Assembly: GCF_031453615.1 (NCBI RefSeq)
Contig: NZ_JAVIZT010000001.1
Span: 744,001-808,000 of the forward strand
Source of the DNA: Microbacterium sp. SORGH_AS_0428
GTDB taxonomy: Bacteria; Actinomycetota; Actinomycetes; Actinomycetales; Microbacteriaceae
DNA length: 64,000 nucleotides
Direction: 5' to 3'
The notes under the pieces: generated by a model
Told to the model about the DNA's origin: nothing
Seen by the model: only the letters and a program-made list of their open reading frames with translations
Database searches by the model: none
Shown: in pieces, positions 16,839 to 26,304 of the stretch
Numbering within the stretch: the stretch's first letter is position 1
Layout: each line of letters begins with the position of its first letter
Translations under genes and position numbers: made by a program

Positions 16839-17955
16839 CGTGCTGATCGTGTCGGCGCGCCGCTCCGCACTCACGACGCGGGGCCGGGCGTTCGCGGGTG
16901 TGAGCGCCGATCGCCTGGCCGCACCCGTGCTGCGCGCTGCCGCCGATGACGCCGCGCGCACGATCGGCGCGCCGTTCGAAGTCGCTGATGTCATCCTCGG
17001 CAACTGTCGCGGCCCGGGCGGCAACACCGCCCGCCTCGCCGCGTTGGCCGCCGGCTTCGGCGCGCACACTCCCGGTGCGACGGTGGATCGGCAGTGCGGC
17101 AGCGGGCTGGCCGCGGTCATCGATGCCGCACAGGCGATCGCCGCCGGCGACGAGCGCCCCCGGGTGGCGGGCGGGGTCGAGAGCGCCTCGACGGCGCCGG
17201 AACGACGCATCGACGGGACGTCCTTCGCACGGGCTCCCTTCGCCCCCGCCGGCTGGCCGGACCCCGACATGATCGATGCCGCCGATGCGCTCGCCCGCCT
17301 CGACGGCATCGACCGTGAGCGTCAAGACGCGGCAGCCGCCCGCAGCCACCGGCGCGCAGCCGCGGCCCGCGAGTCGGGGCGTCTTGCGGCGGAGATCGTC
17401 CCGATCGACGGGGTGAGCGCGGATGACTCCGTCGGCGGCGCACTGGCCCTGCTCCCCCGGCTCACGCCCTTGCGCGAGAACGGCACCGTGACGGCGGGCA
17501 CGGCCACGCGCATCGGCGACGGGGCGGCAGCGGTCGCCCTCGTCGGCGCAGCGCGGCACGCACACGTACCAGGACTCCTGGTCCGCTCGCACGCCGTCGT
17601 CGGCGTCGACCCCGCCTACCCCGGGCTCGGTGCGGCACCGGCCATCGAGGCGGCGCTGGCCGCATCCGGCACCGAGCTCGCGTCTGTCGCGGCGTTCGAG
17701 ATCGTCGAGGCGTTCGCGGCGCAGTCGCTCGCGGTACTGGGGCGGCTCGGACTCGCCGACGACGATGCGCGGGTGTGCGCCGACGGCGGCGCTCTCGCGC
17801 TCGGCCATCCGTGGGGCGCGAGCGGCGCCGTCGCGCTCGTGCGGCTGTTCTCACGACTGGTACGCGCCGGGCGCCCGTCCGGGAGCATCGGTGTCGCCGC
17901 AGCATCCGTGGGCGGCGGCCTGGGGATCGCGATGGTCGTCGAGGTGGTGAGGTGA
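16831..17955 (+). CDS. Thiolase-family protein with altered catalytic residues
   Basis: A 374-aa thiolase fold protein. The nucleophile Cys89 (DRQCGSG) and the GHPWGASGA histidine (His326) are kept. However, the usual NEAFA motif reads VEAFA (Val292 in place of Asn) and the C-terminal CxGGG motif reads SVGGGLG (Ser359 in place of the second catalytic Cys). It may therefore not catalyse a classical Claisen or thiolytic reaction. The GTG start at 16831 is inside the end of the ligase gene (8-bp overlap) and follows GGGAGAGG. The role is unknown; the ligase partner implies an acyl-CoA substrate. Confidence 0.83.
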   Translation: MSDVLIVSARRSALTTRGRAFAGVSADRLAAPVLRAAADDAARTIGAPFEVADVILGNCRGPGGNTARLAALAAGFGAHTPGATVDRQCGSGLAAVIDAAQAIAAGDERPRVAGGVESASTAPERRIDGTSFARAPFAPAGWPDPDMIDAADALARLDGIDRERQDAAAARSHRRAAAARESGRLAAEIVPIDGVSADDSVGGALALLPRLTPLRENGTVTAGTATRIGDGAAAVALVGAARHAHVPGLLVRSHAVVGVDPAYPGLGAAPAIEAALAASGTELASVAAFEIVEAFAAQSLAVLGRLGLADDDARVCADGGALALGHPWGASGAVALVRLFSRLVRAGRPSGSIGVAAASVGGGLGIAMVVEVVR

Positions 17956-18638
17956 GCGTGATCCGACTCGACCGGCTCGGCGTGCGCCTCGGGGACATCG
18001 AGGTGCTCCGCGACCTCGATCTCGATCTCCACGCCCGCACGGTCGCCGTCGTCGGCGACAACGGCTCCGGCAAGTCGACCCTCGCGCGCGTGGTCGGCGG
18101 CCTGGTCGCGCCGTCCACCGGATCGGCCCGGGTGCTGCAGCTCGACCCTGTCCACGACGCCGCCGAACTCCGCCGCCGCGTGGCGATCCTGTTCAGCAAC
18201 CCCGACGCCCAGATCATCATGCCGACCGTCGCCGAGGACGTCGCCTTCTCACTACGCGGGCAGACGATGAGTCGCATCGAGCGAACGGACCGGGTGACGG
18301 CCGCTCTGGCACGTTTCGGGCTCGCCGAGCTCGGCGACCGCTCGGCGCACGACCTGTCGGGAGGGCAGAAGCAGTTGCTGGCGTTGTGCGGCGCGTTCGT
18401 GCGCGAGCCGGAGCTCGTCGTCGCCGACGAGCCCACCGCCTATCTCGACGGCCGCAACGCCCGGATCGTGGCCGACCATCTCCTCGCGGACACCGGGCAT
18501 CGTCTGCTGCTTGTCACCCACGACCTCGCCCTCGCCGAGCGTTGCGAGGCGGCCGTCCACGTGGCGGGCGGTCGCGTGGTCGCCGTCGGCGAGGCGCGGG
18601 ACGTCGTGCGCTCCTACGCGACGAGCCTCGGATGTTGA
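17952..18638 (+). CDS. bioM: Biotin ECF transporter ATPase (A component)
   Basis: An ABC ATPase of 228 aa in the ECF class. Walker A is GDNGSGKSTLAR, the Q-loop region is FSNPDAQIIMPTVAEDVAF (the NPDxQ pattern typical of ECF A components), the signature is LSGGQKQLLAL and Walker B is VVADEPTAYLD, followed by LLLVTHDLALAE. The GTG start overlaps the thiolase stop (GTGA). It powers the BioY/BioN complex at the inner face of the membrane. Confidence 0.93.
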   Translation: MSVIRLDRLGVRLGDIEVLRDLDLDLHARTVAVVGDNGSGKSTLARVVGGLVAPSTGSARVLQLDPVHDAAELRRRVAILFSNPDAQIIMPTVAEDVAFSLRGQTMSRIERTDRVTAALARFGLAELGDRSAHDLSGGQKQLLALCGAFVREPELVVADEPTAYLDGRNARIVADHLLADTGHRLLLVTHDLALAERCEAAVHVAGGRVVAVGEARDVVRSYATSLGC

Positions 18639-19228
18639 GCCTGTACCGACCGGGCACCGGGCCCTGGCACCGGATGCCGGCCGGACGCAAAACGCTCCTG
18701 CTGCTCGCGCTCGTGCTCGGGGTGTCACTGCTGCCCGCCACCTGGCTGTCGTGCGCCATCGCCGCGGGTCTCGTCCTGCTCTGCTATGCGGCACCCGGCA
18801 TGGGGTGGGCACGGCTGGGACGCCAGATCTGGGCGCTTCGGCTGCTCGTCGTGATGAGTTTCATCGGACAGGTGATCTTCCTCGGTCTCGAAGCGGCCTC
18901 GATCGGCACGGTGCGCATCGCTTCCGCCGTCGTGCTGGCAGCACTTCTGGCCCTGACGACGCCCGTCTCCGCACTGCTGGAGGTCTTCGAACGTGCACTG
19001 TCGCCGCTGCGCCTCGTCGGACGGGACCCGAGCCGCGCCGCCCTCCTGCTGGTCGTCGCGTTCGGCGCGGTTCCCACCCTCGTGCGCCTGGCGCATCAGG
19101 TCCGCGAGGCGCAGCGTGCGCGAGGGGCCGGCCGCGGCATCCGTCCCTTCGCCGTGCCCTTCCTCGTTCTCGCCCTCAAGCACGCCGACGACGTCGGCGA
19201 GGCGTTGACCGCGCGCGGCGTGCGCTGA
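18632..19228 (+). CDS. bioN: Biotin ECF transporter transmembrane T component
   Basis: A 198-aa T module with about five hydrophobic segments and a C-terminal EAQRARGAGRGI-type coupling helix (the family A-R-G motif pair contacts the ATPase). The start ATG at 18632 lies within the end of bioM (7-bp overlap). It is shorter than cobalt/nickel CbiQ, as usual for BioN. It closes the operon and converges with the glutamate permease gene, with 2 bp between the two stop codons. Confidence 0.9.
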   Translation: MLSLYRPGTGPWHRMPAGRKTLLLLALVLGVSLLPATWLSCAIAAGLVLLCYAAPGMGWARLGRQIWALRLLVVMSFIGQVIFLGLEAASIGTVRIASAVVLAALLALTTPVSALLEVFERALSPLRLVGRDPSRAALLLVVAFGAVPTLVRLAHQVREAQRARGAGRGIRPFAVPFLVLALKHADDVGEALTARGVR

Positions 19229-19230
19229 GT

Positions 19231-20142
19231 TCAGAGAGCGCTGGAGTCGTACTTGCCCGCCCCCCGCTGCGCCGCGATGACCTCCGTGTCGGTCGTGGCG
19301 CGGCCCAACGGGGCGGCCTGAGGCCCGCGACCCGCCCGCTGCGACGAGCGCATCCGGATCTCGACCCACTTGGCGATCCCGGCAAGCACCAGGCACAAGG
19401 CGATGTAGATCGCGGCCGCCACCATCCCCGCCTGCAGGATCGGGCGGTCGAACTGCGCCTGGGTGCCGATCAGACGGGCGTAGTACAGCAGCTCGTTGTA
19501 CGTGATGATGTAGCCGAGCGCCGTGTCCTTGAGCGTCACGACCAGCTGAGCGACGATGACGGGGAGCATCGCCCGCACCGCCTGCGGCAGCAGGATGAGG
19601 CGCATCACGCCCGCCTTGCGCAGCCCCAGTGCGTATCCGGCCTCGCTCTGGCCGCGCGGCAGCGACTCGACGCCGGCGCGGATCACCTCGGCGAGCACGG
19701 AGCCGTTGTAGACGGCGAGTGCGATCACCACGGCCCAGTACGCCTCGAGGCGCACGCCGACGACCGGAAGGCCGTAGTAGAGCAGCATCATGAGGATCAG
19801 CACGGGCACCGCTCGGAACAGCTCGATGATGGCCGTGGCGGGCCACCGCACCCAGGCGTGGTCGGACATGCGCCCCAGGGCCAGGACGAATCCGAGGACG
19901 ACGGAGGCCACCGCGGCGGCGGCGAACGCGGCCAGGGTGCGACCCGTGGCCGCGAGGATCTGCTCCCACACCGTCGTGAAAGTGAAGATGTACCACTTCT
20001 CGGCGGAGAACTGACCTGTGACGATGAGTCGGTAGACGACGAAGCCGCCGAGGCCGAGGATGACGAGGACCGTGATCGCCGCGATGATCCGGTTGCGGAT
20101 GATCGCGCGACGGCCCGGCAGGTCGTACAGAACGGAGCTCAT
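19231..20142 (-). CDS. gluD: Amino-acid (glutamate-type) ABC transporter permease, second subunit
   Basis: A His/Glu/Gln/Arg-opine family permease (303 aa) with an N-terminal membrane segment, a hydrophilic stretch, then a BPD_transp_1 domain including the EAA-like loop GQSEAGYALGLRKAGVMRLILLPQA. The chosen ATG (20142) overlaps the stop of the preceding permease (ATGA). An in-frame extension upstream would run into the neighbouring gene and is not used. C-terminal residues after about 270 are a cytoplasmic tail. It is the last gene of the importer operon. Confidence 0.9.
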   Translation of the reverse strand: MSSVLYDLPGRRAIIRNRIIAAITVLVILGLGGFVVYRLIVTGQFSAEKWYIFTFTTVWEQILAATGRTLAAFAAAAVASVVLGFVLALGRMSDHAWVRWPATAIIELFRAVPVLILMMLLYYGLPVVGVRLEAYWAVVIALAVYNGSVLAEVIRAGVESLPRGQSEAGYALGLRKAGVMRLILLPQAVRAMLPVIVAQLVVTLKDTALGYIITYNELLYYARLIGTQAQFDRPILQAGMVAAAIYIALCLVLAGIAKWVEIRMRSSQRAGRGPQAAPLGRATTDTEVIAAQRGAGKYDSSAL

Positions 20143-20786
20143 CGCGCCACCCTCCATCGGTTCTCGAGTCGTCGCTGCACCACCGAGAGCGCCAGCACCA
20201 TCACGACGAAGATCGCCGCGACCCACAACAGGACGACGAGCGCGTTCTCACCCCGCTCACTGAGGTTCGCTCGGATGACGCCGAGTTCGGCGACCGAGAA
20301 GCCGGCGGCGATGGTGGTGTTCTTGAGCAGTGCGATGAGCACGCTCATCATGGGCGGCACCACCGAGCGGAACGCCTGCGGCATGATCACGAGCGTCATC
20401 ACCTGCCCGAACGTCAGCCCGAGCGCGCGGGCCGCCTCGGCCTGACCGACCGGCACCGTGTTGATGCCCGAGCGCAGGACCTCCGCGACGTAGGTGGCGG
20501 TGTAGATCCCGAGCGCCCACATCGCGAGCACGGTGTAGCCCGGGTTCGGCAGATCCAGCGCGGGGTACCCGAAGGCGAAGAAGAAGAAGATGACCGTGAG
20601 GGGCGTGTTCCGCACGATGTTGACGTACACCGTGCCGACACCGCGGGCGATCGGCACCGGGGAGACGCGCATGGCACCCACGAGCGTCCCGAGCACCAGC
20701 GCGATCAGCGCGCCCGCGAAGAAGAGCAGCAGCGTGTTGCGCAGCGCGATGCCCCAGATGTCGAGGTTGTCGACGATCACGTTCAT
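20139..20786 (-). CDS. gluC: Amino-acid (glutamate-type) ABC transporter permease, first subunit
   Basis: A 215-aa inner-membrane permease of the polar amino-acid uptake family, with about five helices. The coupling loop VGQAEAARALGLTFGQVMTLVIMPQA is present. It pairs with the next gene to form the heterodimeric pore, an arrangement matching gluABCD of Corynebacterium. It is separated from the binding-protein gene by a 69-bp spacer that holds a strong hairpin. Confidence 0.92.
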   Translation of the reverse strand: MNVIVDNLDIWGIALRNTLLLFFAGALIALVLGTLVGAMRVSPVPIARGVGTVYVNIVRNTPLTVIFFFFAFGYPALDLPNPGYTVLAMWALGIYTATYVAEVLRSGINTVPVGQAEAARALGLTFGQVMTLVIMPQAFRSVVPPMMSVLIALLKNTTIAAGFSVAELGVIRANLSERGENALVVLLWVAAIFVVMVLALSVVQRRLENRWRVAR

Positions 20787-20810
20787 CTCAGAGGTCCTTA
20801 CCGTGATCCG

Positions 20811-20844
20811 GTGAGGGCGGTCCCGCGGCGGAGACCGCCCTCAC
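20811..20844 (-). promoter_or_regulatory. Intercistronic stem-loop between gluB and gluC
   Basis: A perfect 12-bp stem (20811-20822 pairing with 20833-20844) with a 10-nt loop starts 11 nt after the gluB stop codon, inside the operon. There is no U-tract, so complete termination is not expected. Such hairpins commonly protect or truncate the upstream mRNA so that the binding protein is made in excess of the permeases. Confidence 0.6.
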
Positions 20845-20855
20845 CTCAGGGTCTG

Positions 20856-21770
20856 TCAGCCGGCTGCGTCGACCGCGGGCTGCTCGACGGTGATCCCGGA
20901 CGCACCGAGGTTCTTGTCGAAGATGGCCTGCCAGATGTCGCCGCCGTCGGTGAACATCTCGTTGATGTGCTCCAGCAGGACGGTGTCACCCTTCTCGAGG
21001 CCGACGCCGTAGCGCTCCTCGCTGAACGGCTCGCCGACGACCTTGAGCTCGTCCGGGTAGAGGGCCGCGTAGCCGATCAGGATGGCCTGGTCGGTGGTGA
21101 CCGCATCCACCTGGCCGTTCAGCAGCGCCTCGACGCAGGCCGAATAGACGTCGAACTCCGTCGTGGGCACTCCCGGAAAGTTCGCCTTGATGTTCTGGAT
21201 CGGCGTGGAACCCGTGGCCGAGCACACGTTGGTGTCGGGGCCGAGATCCGCTTCGCTGGCGATGTCGCTGTCGCTGGCGACGAGCAGGCCCTGGCCCGTG
21301 ATGAAGTACGGGCCGGCGAAGTCGATCTGCTCCTTGCGCTTGTCGGTGATGGAGTAGGTGCCGACGTAGTAGTCGATGTCGCCGTTCACGATCGCCTGCT
21401 CGCGGTTCGCCGAGGCGATCGGCTGGAACGTGATGTCCTCCTCGCCGTAGCCCAGGGATGCGGCGATCCAGCGGGCGATGTCGATGTCGAAGCCGGTGCG
21501 CTCATTGGTGGTCACGTCGAGGAAGCCGAGACCCGGCTGGTCCTCCTTGACGCCGACGATCACGCCGCCGCGCTCGGTGATGCGGTCGAAGGTGGGGCTG
21601 CCCTCGAGCGAGACGTCGGTGGCGGTCTCGAACCAGACCGAGCTCTCGTCGGTGCCTTCCGAGCCGCCGGCGGCGCCCCCGGGCGTCGGCGATCCGCTGT
21701 TGCACGCGGTGAGGCCCAGGGTGGCGACGGCCGCGAGTCCCAGAAGGGCGGTCAGTCGTGTGGTGCGCAT
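20856..21770 (-). CDS. gluB: Glutamate/amino-acid ABC transporter substrate-binding lipoprotein
   Basis: A 304-aa type-III periplasmic-binding fold. A lipoprotein signal peptide ends in LTAC (Cys23 is the lipid anchor), followed by a Gly/Ser/Pro linker. The SBP_bac_3 domain shows GVIVGVKEDQPGLGF and RTGFDIDIARWIAASLG, typical for acidic or polar amino-acid binders. A good GGAGAG site lies just before the ATG. Order and similarity support glutamate, but the ligand is not proven by sequence. Confidence 0.92.
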   Translation of the reverse strand: MRTTRLTALLGLAAVATLGLTACNSGSPTPGGAAGGSEGTDESSVWFETATDVSLEGSPTFDRITERGGVIVGVKEDQPGLGFLDVTTNERTGFDIDIARWIAASLGYGEEDITFQPIASANREQAIVNGDIDYYVGTYSITDKRKEQIDFAGPYFITGQGLLVASDSDIASEADLGPDTNVCSATGSTPIQNIKANFPGVPTTEFDVYSACVEALLNGQVDAVTTDQAILIGYAALYPDELKVVGEPFSEERYGVGLEKGDTVLLEHINEMFTDGGDIWQAIFDKNLGASGITVEQPAVDAAG

Positions 21771-21819
21771 TTCTCTCTCCTTGCTGTGGGGGGATTGGTG
21801 CGGGAAATACGTGCGGGGG

Positions 21820-22608
21820 TCAATGGGTGATGAGCTTGGAGAGGAAGTCCTTCGCTCTCTCGCTCTTCGGGGAGGTGAAGAAGGCGTCGGGCGCGGCCTC
21901 CTCGACGATGCGTCCGTCGGCCATGAAGACGACCCGATCGGCGGCCTTGCGCGCGAATCCCATCTCGTGCGTCACGACGATCATGGTCATGCCGGACTCG
22001 GCGAGCGAGGTCATGACGTCGAGGACCTCGTTGATCATCTCCGGGTCCAGCGCGCTGGTGGGCTCGTCGAAGAGCATGACCTTCGGCGTCATCGCCAGAG
22101 CGCGGGCGATCGCGACACGCTGCTGCTGGCCGCCCGAGAGCTGGGCAGGAAGCTTGCTCGCCTGATGCGCCACGCCGACGCGCTCGAGCAGCGTCTTCGC
22201 CTCGCGCTCGGCGTCCGCCTTCTTCATGCCCTTGACCTTGATCGGGCCCAGAGTGACGTTCTCGAGGATCGTGAGATGGGAGAAGAGGTTGAACGACTGG
22301 AAGACCATGCCGACATCCGCTCGGAGCGCCGCGAGCTGCTTCCCCTCACTCGGAAGCTTCTCGCCGTCGATCGTGATCGTGCCGCTCGTGATCGTCTCGA
22401 GCCGGTTGATCGTGCGGCACAGCGTCGACTTGCCGGATCCGGACGGTCCGATGACCACGACGACCTCGCCGCGGTTGACGGTGAGGTCGATGTCGGTCAG
22501 CGCCTGGAAGTCGCCGTAGTGCTTCTGGACGTCGGTGAGCACGACGAGCGGGTCGCCGCGACGCACGGTGATGTTCGAAGTCGGGGGTGCGGCATCCGAG
22601 GGCGTCAT
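21820..22608 (-). CDS. gluA: Amino-acid ABC transporter ATP-binding protein
   Basis: A 262-aa ATPase of the GlnQ/HisP class. Walker A is [11 protein letters not shown], the Q-loop is [17 protein letters not shown], the signature is [16 protein letters not shown], Walker B is [13 protein letters not shown], and the H-loop is VVTHEMGFA. An N-terminal extension of about 20 residues precedes the core; an internal start is possible. It is the first gene of the minus-strand gluABCD-type operon. Confidence 0.95.
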   Translation of the reverse strand: MTPSDAAPPTSNITVRRGDPLVVLTDVQKHYGDFQALTDIDLTVNRGEVVVVIGPSGSGKSTLCRTINRLETITSGTITIDGEKLPSEGKQLAALRADVGMVFQSFNLFSHLTILENVTLGPIKVKGMKKADAEREAKTLLERVGVAHQASKLPAQLSGGQQQRVAIARALAMTPKVMLFDEPTSALDPEMINEVLDVMTSLAESGMTMIVVTHEMGFARKAADRVVFMADGRIVEEAAPDAFFTSPKSERAKDFLSKLITH

Positions 22609-22699
22609 CTGGACAGACTATGAATCGCCCGAGCGCACCCCGGGGGCTCTTGACCGATCTCTCACGGACTTCTAACGTTCGCCCGACGCGGGCGACGCG

Positions 22700-23500
22700 T
22701 CAGCTGCGCTGCGCGAAGGCGGACTCGTAGAGGCACACGCTCGCCGCCGTGGCGAGGTTGAGGGACTCGGCGCTGCCGTAGATCGGAAGCCGCAGGGCCG
22801 CATCGGCGAGCTCGAGCGCCGTGTCCTCGAGGCCTCGCGCCTCGTTGCCGAACAGCCACGCGGTCGGCTGCGCGAGCAGGCCCGCCGCCCGGGCCTCGAG
22901 CAGGTCGTCACCCTTGACGTCGGCGGCCACGACACGAAGTCCCGCCCCGCGGATGGCGGTGACGGCGCTCTCGAGCTCACCGGCACGAGACAGCGCGATG
23001 TGGAAGAGCGATCCGGTGGTGGCACGGACCACCTTGGGGTTGTAGGGATCGACCGTGCGGCCGGTCAGGATCACCGCGTCGGCGCCCGCGGCGTCGGCAG
23101 CGCGGATGATGGTCCCGAGGTTTCCCGGGTCGCGCACCTCCTCGCAGATCGCGAGCAGGCGCGGACCCGCGGCGAGCACATCGCGCAGCGAGGTGGGGAA
23201 CTGCCGAGCGACGGCGACGATTCCCTGCGGCGTCACGGTGTCGGCCATCGCCTCGAGCACCGGCTCGGCGGTGTACTCGATGTCGAGCCCGGCCTCGGCC
23301 GCGGCATCGCGCAGGTCCTGGTGACGCTCGAGAGCGGTCGGGGTCGCGAAGAGCTCGACGATGCTCTCGGGCCGGAAGGCGAGGGCTTCGCGGACGGCCT
23401 GCGGGCCCTCCAGAAGGAACAGGCCCGTCTCGTCGCGGGCTGCCCGCTTGGCGAGCTTGGCGACGGCGCGAACGCGTGGGGATCGGGGATTCTCCAGCAC
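22700..23500 (-). CDS. TrmH/SpoU-family RNA 2'-O-methyltransferase
   Basis: A 266-aa SPOUT methyltransferase. It has an N-terminal L30e-like RNA-binding domain (residues about 1-95) and a C-terminal knot with the motifs EEVRDPGNLGTIIRAADAAG, FGNEARGL and PIYGSAESLNLATAASVCLYE. It is probably a 23S rRNA guanosine methyltransferase, but the family also includes tRNA and antibiotic-resistance members. The GTG start has no Shine-Dalgarno sequence; TAGACT (23507-23512) lies exactly 6 nt upstream, so the message is probably leaderless. Confidence 0.9.
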   Translation of the reverse strand: MLENPRSPRVRAVAKLAKRAARDETGLFLLEGPQAVREALAFRPESIVELFATPTALERHQDLRDAAAEAGLDIEYTAEPVLEAMADTVTPQGIVAVARQFPTSLRDVLAAGPRLLAICEEVRDPGNLGTIIRAADAAGADAVILTGRTVDPYNPKVVRATTGSLFHIALSRAGELESAVTAIRGAGLRVVAADVKGDDLLEARAAGLLAQPTAWLFGNEARGLEDTALELADAALRLPIYGSAESLNLATAASVCLYESAFAQRS

Positions 23501-23531
23501 GTTCCCAGTCTAGGGTGACGCGGGTACGCCG

Positions 23532-23563
23532 AAGGGGCGCCCTCCGTGCGGAGGACGCCCCTT
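23532..23563 (-). terminator. Terminator of the infC-rpmI-rplT operon
   Basis: A 14- to 15-bp GC-rich stem begins 13 bp after the rplT stop. The arms start AAGGGGCG and end CGCCCCTT, with a TGC loop and one mismatch. No U-run follows, as is common in actinobacteria. Confidence 0.75.
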
Positions 23564-23575
23564 GGGGTGATCTGA

Positions 23576-23962
23576 TTACGCCGAGGCCTTGGCGGCGTTG
23601 ACGTCGGTCGGCAGAGCCGCCTTCGCCGTCGCCACGAGCGACGCGAACGTGGCGGGCTCGTTCACGGCGAGCTCGGCCAGGATGCGACGGTCGACCTGCA
23701 CACCCGCGAGGCCGAGGCCCTGGATGAAGCGGTTGTAGGTGATGCCGTTCTGGCGAGCAGCGGCGTTGATGCGCTGGATCCAGAGGCGGCGGAAGTCGCC
23801 CTTGCGCTTGCGGCGGTCACGGTACGCGTAGACCAGCGAGTGGGTGACCTGCTCCTTGGCCTTGCGGTACAGGCGCGAACGCTGACCGCGGTAACCGGAG
23901 GCGCGCTCGAGGATGACGCGACGCTTCTTGTGGGCGTTTACTGCCCGCTTGACTCTAGCCAT
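23576..23962 (-). CDS. rplT: 50S ribosomal protein L20
   Basis: A 128-aa basic protein starting [26 protein letters not shown], the classic L20 N-terminus. It binds 23S rRNA early in assembly. The C-terminal tail after about residue 115 is slightly longer and alanine-rich, as in other actinobacteria. It is the third gene of the infC operon, 29 bp after rpmI. Confidence 0.98.
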   Translation of the reverse strand: MARVKRAVNAHKKRRVILERASGYRGQRSRLYRKAKEQVTHSLVYAYRDRRKRKGDFRRLWIQRINAAARQNGITYNRFIQGLGLAGVQVDRRILAELAVNEPATFASLVATAKAALPTDVNAAKASA

Positions 23963-23991
23963 TTCTTTCCCTTACTTACGTGCGTCGGCGA

Positions 23992-24186
23992 TCAGAGGCC
24001 GAGGAGCTTCTTGGCCTGCTTGGCGTCACCGGGAGCCAGGACCTGCTCCTGGTTCAGGCGACGGGTGCGACGGCTCGACTTGCCCTCGAGGTTGTGACGC
24101 ATGCCCGCCTGCTGCTTCATGAGCTTGCCGCTTCCGGTCAGCTTGAAGCGCTTCTTGGCACCCGAGTGGGTCTTCTGCTTCGGCAT
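23992..24186 (-). CDS. rpmI: 50S ribosomal protein L35
   Basis: A 64-aa basic protein, [20 protein letters not shown] at the N-terminus, matching L35 in length and motif. It lies between infC and rplT in the universal order. The start is preceded by a GAAGAGAA ribosome-binding site. Confidence 0.97.
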   Translation of the reverse strand: MPKQKTHSGAKKRFKLTGSGKLMKQQAGMRHNLEGKSSRRTRRLNQEQVLAPGDAKQAKKLLGL

Positions 24187-24238
24187 CTTCTCTTCCTTCG
24201 TTGTGACTCCCGCGTGGCGCGGGATCAGGTGTGTGGCC

Positions 24239-24859
<621 letters not shown>

Positions 24860-24863
24860 GCGG

Positions 24864-24874
24864 AACTCCTCTGA
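24864..24874 (-). promoter_or_regulatory. Ribosome-binding site that fixes the infC ATC start
   Basis: The minus strand reads AGAGGAG followed by a 6-nt spacer and ATC. This is the best Shine-Dalgarno sequence in the 5' part of the infC frame and supports non-canonical initiation. Confidence 0.75.
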
Positions 24875-25101
24875 CGTAGCGGATGGGGCCACCGGGATGT
24901 CGACGACATTCCCGGGCGGAAGAAGACCACGCCACCCGGCACGACGCGAAGCGCCGGCTTTCTCGCACCCTGACTGCCCCCTCACGAGGAGGCGGAGTGC
25001 AATGACCCGGTAGCCTGGAGCGGCAAGCGCGGGTGGGATGTGATCCTCTTTCGATCGGAGCAGACGCTCCGGTGCTCGCCCACTTTAGCAGAAAGAGCAA
25101 C

Positions 25102-25512
25102 GTGGACTCGACTCCGTACGACCAGGCCGCCGACATCGACGCGCAGGCACGCGCCAACCAGGAGCGCTGGGAGCGTCAGGAGGCGGCGGCCACTGCCGCA
25201 TCCCGCGACATCGCAGACGTCCCCGCGGTGGAGGTCATCACCACGACCGCCGTGCACCTGCTCAGCGCCGCGGCCGTCAAGGTCGGCCTCGCCGACGACC
25301 CCGAGACGCAGACCGACCTCGACGAGGCACGCAAGCTCATCAACGCCCTCGCGGGTCTCATCACCGCGGGAGCACCCGAGATCAGCGACATGCACGCCCG
25401 TTCGTTGCGCGACGGCCTGCGCTCGGTGCAGCTCGCGTTCCGCGAGGCGTCCGTGATCCCCGACCCGATCGGCAAAGGCCCCGGCGAGAAGTGGACGGGC
25501 CCCGTCACCTGA
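25102..25512 (+). CDS. DUF1844 domain protein
   Basis: A 136-aa protein; residues 40-110 match DUF1844 (VEVITTTAVHLLSAAAVKVGLADD..., DLDEARKLINALAGLI). The N-terminal 35 residues are charged and Gln/Ala-rich. Function is unknown. In many actinobacteria it sits divergently next to infC, as here. GTG at 25102 is chosen because a -10-like TAGCAG lies 10 nt upstream and the upstream in-frame codons look non-coding. Confidence 0.85.
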   Translation: MDSTPYDQAADIDAQARANQERWERQEAAATAASRDIADVPAVEVITTTAVHLLSAAAVKVGLADDPETQTDLDEARKLINALAGLITAGAPEISDMHARSLRDGLRSVQLAFREASVIPDPIGKGPGEKWTGPVT

Positions 25513-25527
25513 GCGGAAGCGGTCCGC

Positions 25528-26304
25528 TCAGCGCGACCGGCGGAGCTTGACGGTCAACGAGTCGACGAGCACCGCGATGCGGTCATCGACCGACCAGCGG
25601 CGCGCGAGACGGGCCAGGACCGCATCGAGCTGCTCCTTGTCGAGGCCGTCGATGAGGTGGAGCTCGACGATCAGCTCGGGACCGCGCAGGCGGGCATCGG
25701 GGTCGCCCGCGGTGACCGAGAGGTCGAGCACGGCGAGTTCGCCGCCGATGCTCTCCTGCAGACCAGCGAAGACCTCGGGCGAGACGGGGCTCGGCTCCCA
25801 CGCGTGCCCCTGGCCGATGGCCCAGACGGCCGGCCGGCGCAGCACGAACTCCGTGGGCGATCCCGGGTCGATGACGATCAGATCGGTGTCGTCGCCTGCG
25901 GCAGCGAGAGCGGTGCGGATGCCGTCAGCCGGCACGGGCCTCGCGGTCCGATCCCACCGGGCCATGGTCTCGACGGAACTGAAGACCGGAAGGACGCGGC
26001 GGCCGTCGGGGCCTGCGACGGTCACGATCGACAGCTCCTGCGTCTTGTCCACGCGCAGTCCGCTGGGGGCCGTGCCCTCCTCCCCCTTCTCGGCGATGAG
26101 GGGGATCAGCAGGCGCGCACGGCGATAGGCGTCGACGACGGCGACGGCGTCGCCCTCGCCCGCACGGAAGGCCGTCAGGGCGGCCAGCAGCGCCGCATCC
26201 GCCGAGCCGTCGTCACCCGCGTGGTTGTTCGGCTGGAAGCGGCGCCCCTCCCAGGGGACCCCCGCGGAATCGTGTCCGCAGCTCGCGTCAGCGTCCTGCG
26301 ACAT
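25528..26304 (-). CDS. SseB-like protein
   Basis: A 258-aa protein with an SseB N-terminal domain (about residues 35-150, [30 protein letters not shown] then [14 protein letters not shown]) and an SseB-type C-terminal part ([12 protein letters not shown]). The ATG at 26304 lies 17 bp inside the end of priA, giving a tight operon. Its biochemical role is not established. The link with the his operon recurs in Microbacteriaceae, to my knowledge. Confidence 0.85.
   Translation of the reverse strand: MSQDADASCGHDSAGVPWEGRRFQPNNHAGDDGSADAALLAALTAFRAGEGDAVAVVDAYRRARLLIPLIAEKGEEGTAPSGLRVDKTQELSIVTVAGPDGRRVLPVFSSVETMARWDRTARPVPADGIRTALAAAGDDTDLIVIDPGSPTEFVLRRPAVWAIGQGHAWEPSPVSPEVFAGLQESIGGELAVLDLSVTAGDPDARLRGPELIVELHLIDGLDKEQLDAVLARLARRWSVDDRIAVLVDSLTVKLRRSR

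Noticed and set aside
25056-25069. Small stem GGAGCAGACGCTCC upstream of infC as an L20 or IF-3 leader riboregulator
   Set aside because: Only a 5-bp stem with no further pairing that I can see; such stems are frequent by chance at this GC content.
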